Shown one piece after another: positions 11,422 through 22,396 of a stretch of DNA of 64,000 nucleotides. Each line of letters begins with the position of its first letter. Position 1 is the stretch's first letter. The notes beneath the pieces were generated by a model. That model saw only the letters and a list, made by a program, of their open reading frames with translations, made no database searches and was not told where the DNA came from. A program made the translations under genes and the position numbers. Origin of the DNA: Corylus avellana (taxonomy: Eukaryota; Streptophyta; Magnoliopsida; Fagales; Betulaceae); contig NC_081543.1 of assembly GCF_901000735.1 (NCBI RefSeq), forward strand, positions 17,015,574 to 17,079,573, given 5' to 3'.

Positions 11422-12380
11422 ACTCTGTTTGGATTAAATTCCTGAGTGAGATCCTTGACTCTTTTGCTATGAATACTCCTCAATCCCTTACCATGGATTT
11501 TGATGAGGATGACCTTCAGGTGACCTCTAATAAGCTCTTTATGAAATTTGTCAAATTGAAGAAAAACTATAAAATTTCCCTTAAAAAGCTTAATGATGTT
11601 GAGCATGAGAAAGAGTCTTTGGTTATTAAATTGTCTAAATCATATGCCTTAATTGACTCTTTGAAATCTGAAAATACTATGCTTATTGATAACTTGGGTG
11701 CCTTTACTTCACACGCTTCTAATTCTGAAAGAAAAACTTTGTTTGTTAAGCCTGTGAAAGTTGAAGAAGTCAAAGCCAATATAGCTTGCTTGGATAAGGG
11801 CAAAACTTCTTGTATGAATAATTGTGTGAAGCCCGAATTCAAGGCTTTTTCAAGAAAACAAATTCATGCATAGTTTGTTCCTACATGCCACCATTGTGGG
11901 ATTATTGGTCATATTAGACCAAATTGTTCTAAGTTGAAATCCCAAAGACCTTGTAATAAGAAGGCTACTCTTAAGAAAGAAAAAGGTGGTGTAGAGTCAT
12001 GTTTGTCTAGATCTAAGTATAGGTATATCCTTCATCATAAGAGACATGCTTCTCCAAAATTTGTCCCTACCTGCTATCATTGTGGCAAAGTTGGTCATAT
12101 TTGACCTAACTGTTTTAAGTTTAAACCCCGTGAGCATAAGAGTGAGAATTCCTATTTTAGGAAAGGTTTTGAGGGGCTATGCATAATGATGAAGGGAGTG
12201 TTATCTAGGTTAGATGAGTTTGACAAGAGTCACAAATCTGTACCTAGGGTTAAGAAGGTTTGGGTTAGAAAGGTTGATACCATTCACCCTTTGAGGGGGA
12301 GTGGTGGTGGACTCACCTCGAGTAAGGTGGTCCAGAACATGCCTAGGATTGGTTGTCTTGCATTTTTCTTCATATCCTAG
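11403..12380 (+). pseudogene. gag-like protein with two CCHC zinc knuckles (element H)
   Basis: One reading frame of about 325 codons is open except for a TAG at 11871-11873 and a TGA at 12102-12104. The N-terminal half is Lys/Glu/Leu-rich with heptad spacing (about residues 40-100; likely coiled coil). Two knuckles follow: CHHCGIIGHIRPNC (11887-11928) and CYHCGKVGHI-stop-PNC (12072-12113), both C-X2-C-X4-H-X4-C. The TGA replaces the residue that is Arg in the first knuckle. A basic tail (VWVRKVD) ends the ORF. It would bind RNA and form particles; the stops make it inactive unless read through. No pol domain follows. Confidence 0.75.
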
Positions 12381-13858
12381 AGCATGTAGCATTCATTGCA
12401 TTGCATTGCATTTTTTTTTTTTTTTTCTAATTTCAGTTATGCATATGCATTGTATTAATTTTGTGCATTTTATTTGAAAAATTCAAAAAGACAAAAATAT
12501 TTTTTTTAAGGTTGTCTCTGTCTTATTTTTGTCATATGCACCTTGATAGTCCATAAATTTCTCATGTATACTTCATGGATCCAATTCCTTATATCTCAGA
12601 ATGTGCTTACCATACATGAGATGAATATGTAGTAATGGACTGATTTTTGTTGTTGTGCCTAAGTTTAAGCTTCTATGGTACATTTTACCTATGCTTGAAC
12701 TCTTGTGCACATTTAAGCTTATATTGAGTATAAATTTGACCTTAAGGGTGAGTTATGTTAGGCAACTATATGAGGAAGATTGACTAGTTGTGTCTATCAA
12801 ATTGACCAAATGCTAGTTGAACCTAGGACCTAGAAATTTCAACATTCCTCTAATTTGTTTTAAGCACTAAATGATTAAAGACACTTTCTCAAAGAGAAAA
12901 ATAGTAAAACAAGGAAACAAAAGAACATATTCCAAAAGGAATCTATTTCACTGTATCTTATTTGTATTCAACTTGTCCCTATAGAAATAGTCATGACTAT
13001 ATTCATTGCGGAAGGAGACAGTCACTACCAGACAATGTTTGAGTATGTGCTATTACGACATGAGAAGTGTATTGGATGATGGTGACACGGCCCTAGCTAG
13101 GTTTGACTTTTGTTTAGATATACATGTCAATCTTCCCATGAGCCCCTCACCTTGTAAGTTCTTAAACTTACTTGATGGTTAGCTTTCACACACAACACAC
13201 AAGCATGGGTTGAGTGGAACATGTTGCTCTGCTTGTGTTGAAGAAACTTTTGTTTCATATTTTTTTATTCTCATGTATATTTTGGACATTTTGAGATATT
13301 ATCGGATAATCATTGCTCAATACATGAGTCTTTTATGTTTTATCATGTGTGTATTTGACATAACGAGTCTTATATTAAGGGGGAGAAAAAAATTTTGTTG
13401 ACTTTTTTCTTTATTTTTTTTATGTCATACATTGAGGGGGAGAATTTTTTTTTTTATCATGATCTTGCATTTCACTCATTATGCATTCGTAGTTTTGATC
13501 ATGTTTAAGTTTCTCTGACTTTCCTTGGGCTTACTAGTGTTTTACTGCCCTTTGTCCATTCATAACAAAAAGGGGGAGAAAAAGTTTTAGAGAGAGCAGA
13601 TTGGGAATAGATAGAACACCATAGATGATTTTGATTTTGATATACTTGTTGCATCTATGAATGGTATTTGTTTTGTGTTCTAACAGATTTGGTGAGCTAT
13701 TTATGATTATATTCTATTCAAATCTGTTGTATTATGGGTACATTGGGTATTCCTATTCCACATACGTTTAATATGTTTTGTGAGTGTTTCAGGAAATAGG
13801 AGTTATCTATTCCGATGTAACTTGTAAATTTTGTCACATAATTGCCAAAAGGGGAGTT
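12381..13858 (+). other. Non-coding internal region and polypurine tract of element H
   Basis: No gene is seen. The region is AT-rich with T-runs near 12411 and 13446. Several purine tracts of the form GGGGGAGAA occur (about 13379, 13436 and 13571) before the final one, AAAAGGGGAGTT (about 13846-13857), against the 3' LTR. Confidence 0.6.
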
Positions 13859-14848
13859 TGTTGGGTTTTAAATTGCCAAATTCAGTGACCAAATACATTC
13901 ATTTGCAATCCCGTTTGCAGTGCATACATATGAGGTGTTGTGTCAAGAGAAGACTTAGAAGATATAGTTAAGCTTAACCAATCATAATAGAAGACCTATA
14001 TGATGTGGTTAAGTTTAATCAAATCGGAATTCTTTAATTAGACTTAAAATCAGATTTGATTAAATTCCGATCCTGCACATGTCTCAGTATTTAGACCATA
14101 ACTTTCGGTTCAAGAATCGGATTGAGATGAAACTAGCAGCAATGGAAAGCTAACACAAACTTCTACAAATATTTTTGAAATAAGATTTTCATAATTCGGA
14201 AGTTAGATATGTCAAAATTGTCCCGCAAAATAAAGACGAAAATCTAGACGAATCCTATTCCAACTAGAACTAGTTTTTCTTCCCATTTCAACTAGTACTA
14301 GGTTTTCTTGTAGTCTATATATAGAGAGCTATTATGCACGAAATTGTAAGGAATTTCACATAACAATTCCATGTGCTAAGAGGGCGTTTAAGATATTGAG
14401 CGTTATGGTTAGTCTCTCTTAGAGTTAAAGGTTGTGCCTTCATCACAGATCATATACGATCGAAGTCTACCGGAGTTATGGTAAAGGACATCAAGTAGAA
14501 GGATTGTGCCAGATGTTCTAGGAAGGGCTACTGAAATAGAAGTCAAATGGGTCGCTTGTCTTATGCAAGGGAGTGTCAATTGCAAAGGTTTTGTAAGTGA
14601 ACTTCTTATAATCCTTATTCTTTTATAGTTGATTGATTTCTTGGGTTTGGCTGCCTCGGAGAGGTTTTACATTTTAGAAAGTTCTCTAAATAGTTTTCTC
14701 TTCGTAACCAAGATATATGTGTCTCTGTGATCTATTGTTTTACATATTTTGGTTGTATGATTGTTTAATTTTTAATTCCGCATATTATTTGCATACACCT
14801 ATTCAACCCCCTTATAGGTGTCGTTTGGAGTCATTTATAGGTTTTTCA
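13859..14848 (+). repeat. 3' LTR of element H (990 bp)
   Basis: Same ends and length as the 5' LTR (TGTTGGGTTTT to GGTTTTTCA). It holds the shared U3 cassette at about 13947-14277 and TATA-like TCTATATATAGAG near 14316. Confidence 0.85.
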
Positions 14849-16040
14849 ATACTAAATACGATAATGTCTTGTGCCATATCCAAGAAAAGCACTGTGTACA
14901 GACTTTAGGCTCACTTGCGAAGAAATGTTCGGGGTTGGTAGGCATAACCAATTGTTTCAGATTAATATAAGTAGAGGAACGAGAAGGCTTGTTTGGATTC
15001 TCTTCTCATCAAGGATGAGGAGTAAAAGGGTTGCGAACGCCGATGCTCTTCAACCCAAGGCAAAGCTAGATTCGGTCACGGGCAATGCAAATGATTTTCC
15101 ACCGGAAGCAGAGCCAAAACTGGTCACTTCTCGCGATGAATCGGACGCTTTTGGCAATGAAAGAGACTTTATCGGCAATGATCTGGACTCTGCCGACAAC
15201 GCTGGAAGTAGTTAAGCATGGTATAAATATTAAATACGATGAGATCCTGTGCCCTAACCAAGAAAAACACTGTGTATATACTTTAGGCGAGCTTGAGAAG
15301 AAATGTTCGGGGTCGGTAGGCGTCACCGATTGTTCTGGCTCAGTGTAGTAGAGAAATGATAAGGCTTGTTTGGATTCTTCTCTTGTTAAGGATGAGGAGG
15401 AGAAAGCCTGCGAACAGCAACACTTTTCCACCCGAAGTGGAGCCAAAACTGGTCGCCGGCAACGCCGACGATTTTTTACTAGAAGTAGAGCCAGAACTGA
15501 TCACTTTCGACAAAGAACCATTCGCTTTCGACGATGAACCGGACGCTTTCGGCGATGAACTGGACTCTATCGGAGATGAACCAGACTTTGCTGGTGATGT
15601 TGGACTCTACCGACAATGTTGGAATCAGTTCAACATGCTATACAAACTAAATACGATGATGTCCTATGCCATAACCAAGAAAGCACTTTGTACATACTTT
15701 AGGCGCGCTTGAGAGGAAATGTTTGGGATTGGTAGGTTACACCGATTGTTTCGACTCAATGCCAATAGAGGAACGAGAAGGCTTGTTTGGATTCTCCTCT
15801 TATTAAGGATACAAAAGAGAAAGGCTGCGAATGCTTATGCTTTTCAACCCTAAGCGGAGCGAGAACCAATCACCGGCAACGCCGAAGATTTTCCAATGGA
15901 AGCGAAGTTAGAACCAGTCGCTTCTAGCTTTCCAACTAAAGCGGAGTCAAAACTGGTCACTTTTGGCGATGAACTGGACTCTGCCAGCAATGATATGGAC
16001 TCTGCCAAGTGCCAACGATCTTGGAATCGATACTGACGAT
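14849..16040 (+). repeat. Tandem coding-like array, remainder of unit 2, units 3 and 4
   Basis: After removing element H, unit 2 is 378 bp, unit 3 starts at 15221 (417 bp) and unit 4 at 15638. Plus ORFs at 14871-15215 and 15356-15712 repeat the phrases RLVWIL, NADAFPPE, VEPEL and GNADDF. Units vary in the number of an inner repeat of about 18-21 bp encoding DEPDAFGDELDS-like acidic peptides. ATG and stop positions differ between units, so expression is unproven. I do not recognise the protein. Confidence 0.7.
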
Positions 16041-16571
16041 GCTTTCCCTCTCCTAGGTCCAGCCATGAATTCCTCAGATTTTACAATACTTATGATCTCA
16101 TCCGCTTAGGTTGTAGAGAATTTGGATTTGAGTAAAGCTCCGAATAATATTTTTTTTCAAGTTCAGTTCCTCAAGATGAAAATGATTCGATTGGGTTGTT
16201 TTGCGCAATTGCACATATGGAGTTTTAGGAGATTGGGAAGAAAAAGATGGTGGATGAAGCGGACTCAAATTTTGAAATCAAAATCTTAGTGGAAGAAGAT
16301 GAGTCAATAGGTTTAATCAGTTAGAATATGATATAAATATAACTCTCTATAAATAAATGTAATGCATATACAATATTTTGTGGTGGCCTATTGTCAATTG
16401 GCTCAAATTTTTAATGAGCGATTAGGATAATCTTGTATACACATATAGAAGCCAACTACTATAGTATGACAATCTCCACAATCAAAACCATAAACTAGAC
16501 ATGACACAAACTCTCAAGTTTTAAAGGATAAAGAAAATCAAGGAAAAATAAATAAAAGATGATGAAGATTG
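16041..16571. other. Gene-free stretch at contig end
   Basis: AT-rich sequence without recognised features up to the gap. Short frames near 16210-16325 show no motif. Confidence 0.5.
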
Positions 16572-16671
16572 NNNNNNNNNNNNNNNNNNNNNNNNNNNNN
16601 NNNNNNNNNNNNNNNNNNNNNNNNNNNNNNNNNNNNNNNNNNNNNNNNNNNNNNNNNNNNNNNNNNNNNNN
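16572..16671. other. Assembly gap, 100 N
   Basis: Exactly 100 unknown bases, a conventional scaffold spacer. It removes the left end of element C and probably most of element D. Confidence 0.95.
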
Positions 16672-16907
16672 AGTGTTTTTCCATACCCCCAAACTTGAAT
16701 TACACATTGCCCTCAATGTGTAGTATAGAAATACATTACCGAAAGTAAGGAAATCTGAGTGTGAACAAGGCTAGGACGTCCCCCAAACTTAAACACCAAA
16801 ACACCTGTCAACACAAAACTAACAACAATATTTTTTTTACAGAAACAAAACATAAAAAGATCAATTGTTGTTAGAAACAAAAACAAATAAAAAGAAATGC
16901 AATATAA
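16672..16907 (-). other. Hairpin and G-tract downstream of the element C ORFs
   Basis: TACACATTG/CAATGTGTA (16701-16722) forms a perfect 9 bp stem with a 4 nt loop. On the minus strand it is followed by AAGTTTGGGGGTATGG, the same arrangement as 2014-2053 in copy A. Confidence 0.65.
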
Positions 16908-17528
16908 TTAAAAAGGAAAGAAGGAATTTGTGGAGTGAAGTGTAGAAAATAAACTGGAGGAGAAAACTTTACAGCGCTTCCCCCTATCATGCGGATGTCC
17001 AACCAATCCCTTCCACCCCTTCTTCTTCAAAACTTCATACCCCTTTCGAAGGATGTTTCGCCATCTTATGTAGAATTTCTTGCTTCGAAGGATCTTCTTA
17101 GGAAAGTAGTTCTTAGATTTGTGTGCTTGTGTGCACAAGTCCTTGAGTATCTTGACATAAGATGGCTCTTTGAGACATTCAGGCGATAAAGCTTTGGGCT
17201 TTTGATATGTCTCAAGAGGGACAGTGATGCAGGCAGGAGCTTCAGTACTCACTTCCATGTCATTGGGTAGATCAGGATTTGTTGGTGGCTCACTGTTCTC
17301 ATGGTACTTAACTTGCTCAGGGTACTCAACTTCTTCTTCTTTTTCTTCCTCCTTAAAATTATCAACAATTTTCTCGCTCTCAAGTGTGGTGGTGACTTGA
17401 GCATGCTCAACTATCCACAATTTCCTCATCTTTAGGAAGATAATTTCTTGTAGCACTTTCCTCTCTTTCAAAGTTGGAGGTGGCTTGGACATGCTCATTA
17501 TAAGAATTTTCGGACTCATCCTCAACAA
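16908..17528 (-). pseudogene. Tail ORF of element C with KKKGWK motif
   Basis: This 206-codon minus frame overlaps the end of the upstream ORF in another frame, so a frameshift near 17420 separates them. It contains a Glu/Lys-rich stretch and ends with LKKKGWKGLVGHPHDRG and an SSSL motif, similar to the tail of copies A and B. The function is unknown. Confidence 0.55.
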
Positions 17529-18261
17529 TCATGTAGTGTCCTTTATCCATCAGGTGCCCTTGAAGCTCTTGTTCCTCATTGTTATCCTCTATGCTCTCAT
17601 TGTCCCAATATTGAGTCATTGGGTCAAGTTGATGCTTAGATGGATGTTCATTCTCACTCTCGCCAATCCATTCTTCCATCCCTGCGGTAGCATGAGTATT
17701 GGCATATTTGACCTCTTGATTGAATTGATGCAGTTCATCTTTGAGCTCTTGATTGAATTGATTCAATTCATCTTTGAGCTCTTGATTGAACTGACGCAGT
17801 TCTTGTATGGTTTGTGAGTTGGACTGGTCGACTTTTTCTATTAATGTTTTCATCATGTCTTCCAGTGATTGTGGTGCAGGTTGTGGCACTTGAGTGGTAG
17901 ACTGATAAACAGGAGTTTGAGCTTAATGATCGAACTGCAGATATTCTGAATGGTGCAATTCATCAAATTGGTGAGCATAATTTCCTGTAGTCCGAGCTGA
18001 CCATGAGAAATTAGATTGGTTGCTCCAGTCCGAGTTGTAATAATTAGAATTTGAATCAAACCCTGGACTGGAGAAACTGGTGTTCATTTGCTCATATGAA
18101 AAATTAGAAGCTTGTCCCCATGATGGATAATCACTATAATGATGATAAGGATTGGAGCAGTATGAACATGGATTATGTGGGTAAAAATTTTGAGGATAGT
18201 TGGTAGGAGTTGATGTCCTATAACTAGGAGATGCATTAAAATCATTAAAATGAACATTCAT
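17407..18261 (-). pseudogene. gag C-terminal-like ORF of element C
   Basis: One minus frame begins with ATG at 18261 and is interrupted by a single TAA at about 17923-17925. It starts directly at the zinc-knuckle region, so the Gag core domain seen in copy B is absent. The knuckle reads CSYCSNPYHHYSDY, keeping C-X2-C-X4-H but with Tyr in place of the last Cys, so metal binding is doubtful. Downstream, a repeated QFNQELKDEL-type heptad (three copies, about 17750-17690) predicts coiled coil, followed by a Glu-rich acidic region. Confidence 0.65.
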
Positions 18262-18772
18262 GCTTCCCCCTCACTTTTTAGCATGCAAATATCCCACATA
18301 AAACATTAACTTTTTTTTTTAAAAAAATAAACTAAAAAAAAAAACCGACTAAAAAAATTAAAACTAAAATTTAAATACTCACAAAAAGGGCCAAAAATAA
18401 ATTTTTGGCAAAAATCTACAGAACTGCTACAGTTGCTGCCTTTGCTGTGAGTGCGCTCGATCGCACTTGAGTGAAGATGCGGCAGTTAACAAGCGTAGGT
18501 GCGCTTGAGCTTGCTGTCTTGGCCCCGAGTGCGCTCGATTGTAGCAGGGCTGCGATCGATTGCACTAACAGGGGTGTGCGGACGGTGCTGCGGCAAAACT
18601 GTAAAACAAGCCAAAAAAAACAAAAAAAAACAACAAGAAAAATCCTTTTTTTTGTTTTTATTAGTAATAGGAATAAAACAAAAAAAAATTGCATAAAAAA
18701 AAAAATCCTAATTATAACTAGTAGAAGAATAAAACTAATTTAGAAATAAATTGGTTTCAAAAAATAAACAAT
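18262..18772 (-). other. Leader of element C with CpG-rich motif cluster
   Basis: No gene; ORFs here are shadows. The stretch 18430-18600 carries repeated TGCGCTCGA and GATCG motifs, the same motif family as the U3 clusters of A, B and D. A and T homopolymers surround it (18310-18350, 18617-18710). Confidence 0.65.
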
Positions 18773-18790
18773 TCCCCGGCAACGGCGCCA
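18773..18790 (-). promoter_or_regulatory. Primer binding site, tRNA-Asp
   Basis: On the minus strand this reads TGGCGCCGTTGCCGGGGA, matching the 3' end complement of plant tRNA-Asp as used by Athila-type elements. A 6 bp spacer separates it from the LTR. Confidence 0.85.
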
Positions 18791-18796
18791 AAAACT

Positions 18797-20174
18797 TGTT
18801 GTGCAAATTTTAATATACTCGCAAGTGCACAAATCGTTTGCAATATAATGTTTTGCAAGTGCGGAGTCGAACCCATAGGGAATTGTGTTTTTGAAAGAGC
18901 AATTTATATCTAAACTAATTAAATCATAATCTAGTTCCAAAAAGGGTTTTGATTTTGGTTTTAAAAATTAAAAAACAAACATAAACTAAGAGATAAAATA
19001 CTAAGGTTTGAGAATTCACACTCATCGAATCATAACAACATGCTTCCATGTTTATCAATATTAATCTGAAATTCTCACAATTAAAATCTTAGATATGTTT
19101 TACTATACTTTAAACAATTAATCAAAATCATCCCATGTATCAATTCATTGCACAAATCACAAGAGAAATCCAATATAAATTAAATCATCAGATGTATCCG
19201 TAAATCACAAAAGATATCCAATCTTAATTGAAACACCAAATGTATCCGTAGAACAAATCACAAGGGATATCCAATTATTTAGGCAAATAAAATCAAGCAA
19301 TCAATTATGTGAAATTATCTTAAATCACCAAGTGTATCCTTGAATCACAAAAGATATCCAAGAATCACTCCACACATTGAAAAGAAGTAAAACAATTGAA
19401 ATATTAAACCCAATAAAATCAGATAAATAAAGACTTACATGAAAGTATTGATGTTCTTCATCGGTGAGGCTTCATCCCCAAATTTAGTTGGGAATTTAGC
19501 TCCACATAAAAATAAAACCTAAATCTAAAGAAAACCTAAACTAAAAAAAGAAAAACTGTCGAATTTTGCTCTCAGAAATTCTCCCTATTCTTGAATGCAA
19601 AGAAGTCTATTTATAGGCTTATGGAAGTCCTAGAAGCCTTATTAAACCTAGATAATTCGGAGATCTGTCTCCCAGTCAAAATAGAAGTCTAAAATCGGAA
19701 TAGGATTCGTCCAGATTTGTGTCCTTTAATTTCGGGGCGATTTTGGCATAGTTACCGTCCGAATTAGGAAACTCCTATTTCACAAAGAAATGTATTATTT
19801 TGAGCTAGCATTCCAATGCCGTTTGAATCACTACAATCCAATATTTTAGCAGAAAGTTATGGTCAAAATACTGAGACGTGTGTAGAATTTGAATTTGAAT
19901 CCGATCCGAAATCTTATCCAATCTGATCTTTTATCCAATTTAATCTGATTTAACCTTTTTCTTGGATTTGGTTAAACTTAACCACTTCATCTAGGTCTTC
20001 TCAAAGTATGATTTCTTCCAAATGCATTTTTCCCTTTAAAGCTGTAGTGTTTTTCCAATGACCTACAAAATACTAAAAAGACAAAACTAACACAAAACAT
20101 TAAATAACGACACAACTAAATGATTAACTAATGTAAATAAATGGGTCCAAATATGGAATATTTGGCACTTATCA
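18797..20174 (-). repeat. 5' LTR of element C (1378 bp)
   Basis: On the minus strand it begins TGATAAGTGCC (20174) and ends GCACAACA (18797). A TATA box (plus CTATTTATAGGC, about 19611) lies near the shared U3 cassette (about 19690-20002), which is in sense orientation relative to the element and matches those in H and E. No gene is present. Confidence 0.85.
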
Positions 20175-22067
20175 GTTAGTTTAGTTCTGTAGCCTTTTTG
20201 ACTCGAGTAATAAGTCCTTAGGGGTGTCTTTACACTTGATGCCCAAAAACCATCGGGTTTGGGAGTCATTGGCTTAATTAGAAAGCTTAAGGGAACTAAG
20301 CAAAGCCTTACCAAAAATAAAGAAAATAAAATTATGCCTTAGTTTTTCATTCTGATAAGAATCCCAACGAACTTTGAGATATTGAGACATTGCACATTGG
20401 AAAAATTTGGAAGATTCATATTTATGTGCTAGTTTACTTTACATAGTTTTAAGCTTGTGATGCCTTGCCTGTCATTTGTAAGTAGTTAAATTTTTGAAAT
20501 ATCGATTCATTGTGAAGATGGGGTTTCTATTTTTAAGCTTGTTAATGAATGAAAATCATGGTTTTAAGTGGTATTTAAGTTTTTAGGGTGACATGAACTA
20601 TGCATAAATGTTTGTGGGAAGCATTTCTATAAACCCTCACGAGACTTCACTCGTCCTACTAGGGGTGCCTAGGGGTTTAAAAGGCTTGTTGCATATGCTA
20701 AATGCAATTGTGTTTCCTACGACAGTGGAGATAGAGTAGTTTGTTTTAGATTTCTTTTTGTTTTTAGTTTCGTATTGCTAAGGGATTAGCAATATGTAAG
20801 TTTGGAGGTGTGATAAGTGATAAAATATACATATTTTAGCGCCTTAATTTACATATGTTAACTTCTTAGTTCTGTTATTTTGTATTGTTTTACTTCTTTT
20901 TTGTGTTTTTGTCTATTGCTAAGGGACTAGCAATATGTAAGTTTGGGGGTGTAATAAGTGATAAAATATACATATTTTAGCCCCTTAATTTACATATCTT
21001 AACTTCTTAGTTTTGTTATTTTGTATTGTTTTACTTCTTCTTTTTTGTTTTTTTGTCTGTTTTTAGGTGCTTGAAGGAAAAGGAAGCAATTCTTGAAGTT
21101 TTGGACTTAAAGAGCAAATTGTGGGAAAAACTCGAGTAAGATCGAGCGCACCAGACACAAGCTCGAGCGAATCTGCGCTCGAGCGCATAAGAGGGACGAT
21201 CGAGCGCACACCAGCGATCGAGCGCAACCCCTTGGGATCGAGCGCACTCGGGACGCCCAGCTATGGCAGAAGTCTTTTTCCACTTATAATTGGGATTTAA
21301 GAAGCCTAATTGTACTAAAACTTAAACCTATGATTTTATTAGGTTTTCAAGGGTTTCTAGGTCTTTCTAAAGCCTATAAATAGACCTATAGGTCTCTTAG
21401 AAAAAGGCAATTTCCAGAGAGAGAAATTGGAGGCTACTTCAAGAAGCATTTTCCGGTTTCTTCTTTCCCTTTTCTTTTTATGTTTTAATTTTAGTTTCAT
21501 TATGTGTAACTAAACTTATTGTTAGGGCTAGATTGAATCCCTAATCATGTTAGGGCTAGATTGAATCCCTAATCATCTCTTTTTAAGTTTCAATATTAGT
21601 GTCTTTATTCCAATCATTGTTGTTTATTTTAATTGATTATGTCTAGGTGATTGAATTTCCCATGTGAATGTGGCTCATCATTATTTGCATGTGTTTGGAA
21701 TCTGTTAATTAAGTCAATTTAGATGACAGAATCTTGGGCTTAATAAAGTGACCAAAGAACCTCATCACGGGTTCTTGGCTTAATCAACATGGAAAACTAG
21801 GAGTAGATACCATGCCCTAGGTTTCATGTGTTTGTTGATCTCTAAAGAACAACTTAGCAGATACCATGCTAAATCCTTTAGGGAAGAAAAGAATTAGAGT
21901 AGATACCATGCCTAATTTGTTGCTTCGGGAGAACAATAGCTTAAGGAGTAGATACCATGCTCTTAGGTTGACAAGCATTAAATATACCATGTTTTGATTT
22001 CATGCACTTGCGAGTGAAACATACCAAGTATTTGCCTATTAATTTAGGTAGATATTTTGGCACAACA
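20175..22067 (+). mobile_element. 3' end of related LTR element D (3' UTR and LTR)
   Basis: 20175-20810 matches the 3' UTR of copies A/B (GTAGCCTTTTTGACTCGAG, the ACGAG/CTCGT hairpin, the GTTGCAT hairpin and the TTGCTA hairpin). The LTR spans 20811-22067 (TGATAAGTGATAAA to GGCACAACA, 1257 bp). U3 has a GAGCGCA cluster (21130-21255) and a TATA box CCTATAAATAGACC (about 21373). The 5' part is lost behind element C and the gap. No ORF. Confidence 0.75.
20770..21060 (+). repeat. 141 bp tandem duplication across the polypurine tract/LTR border
   Basis: The hairpin, purine tract and LTR start (20775-20830) recur 141 bp downstream (20916-20970) with a few differences; the second LTR start reads TAATAAG instead of TGATAAG. 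Confidence 0.85.
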
Positions 22068-22396
22068 AAGCCCAAGCAGATTTCAAGGATGGCCCGGCTA
22101 CAACAAAATGGAAACGACACAGCATGTCGGCTGTACGAGATTTATGACCTATTCCTGGAAGATACAATCCCTACCTTAGCACGGAGAAGAAAGTGGAAAT
22201 GCATGCACTACTGACTGAGATTGCGGACGAGTAGGCAAAGATGAATCTAGAGGAGATTCGACTGCTAAAGGAAGGAGCATTGCCCAAAGGGTCCTACCGA
22301 CAGAAAGACACTTTCCTTGCCAGCATCGATAAGGATTATGAGGCACTAGTCAAGGCTGAAGAAGACCCGTCAAAAGAATCAGACGGAGAGTGCTAG
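22068..22396 (+). pseudogene. Broken unidentified ORF
   Basis: A plus frame (MARLQQNGND... from 22090) shifts frame near 22195 and continues as an acidic, Lys/Glu-rich stretch (LLKEGALPKGSYRQKD...) to TAG near 22396, with one internal stop near 22232. I do not recognise it. It directly follows the LTR of element D and may be an older transposon gene. Confidence 0.35.

Larger units (their letters stand above)
10412..14848 (+). mobile_element. Gag-only LTR retrotransposon H (probably Copia-type), TSD ATACT
   Basis: Two LTRs of exactly 990 bp each flank an internal region of about 2.46 kb. ATACT lies immediately left (10407-10411) and right (14849-14853). A primer site similar to the tRNA-iMet complement follows the 5' LTR, and AAAAGGGGAGTT precedes the 3' LTR. 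The only coding region is a gag-like frame with two CCHC knuckles; there is no protease, integrase or RT, so it depends on another element. The LTRs differ at many sites, so it is not a very recent insertion. Confidence 0.85.
16672..20174 (-). mobile_element. tRNA-Asp-primed non-autonomous LTR element C, truncated by the gap
   Basis: Read on the minus strand: a 1378 bp 5' LTR (20174-18797), a tRNA-Asp primer site, a leader with CpG motifs, a gag-tail ORF, the KKKGWK tail ORF, a hairpin and a G-tract, then the gap. It lacks the retrotransposon Gag core, protease and pol. It lies within the 3' region of element D; GTTAG at 20175-20179 is its candidate target duplication, but the other side is missing. 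Confidence 0.8.

Noticed and set aside
18416..18743. ORFs on both strands in the leader of element C
   Set aside because: Same CpG cluster plus A/T homopolymers; not coding.
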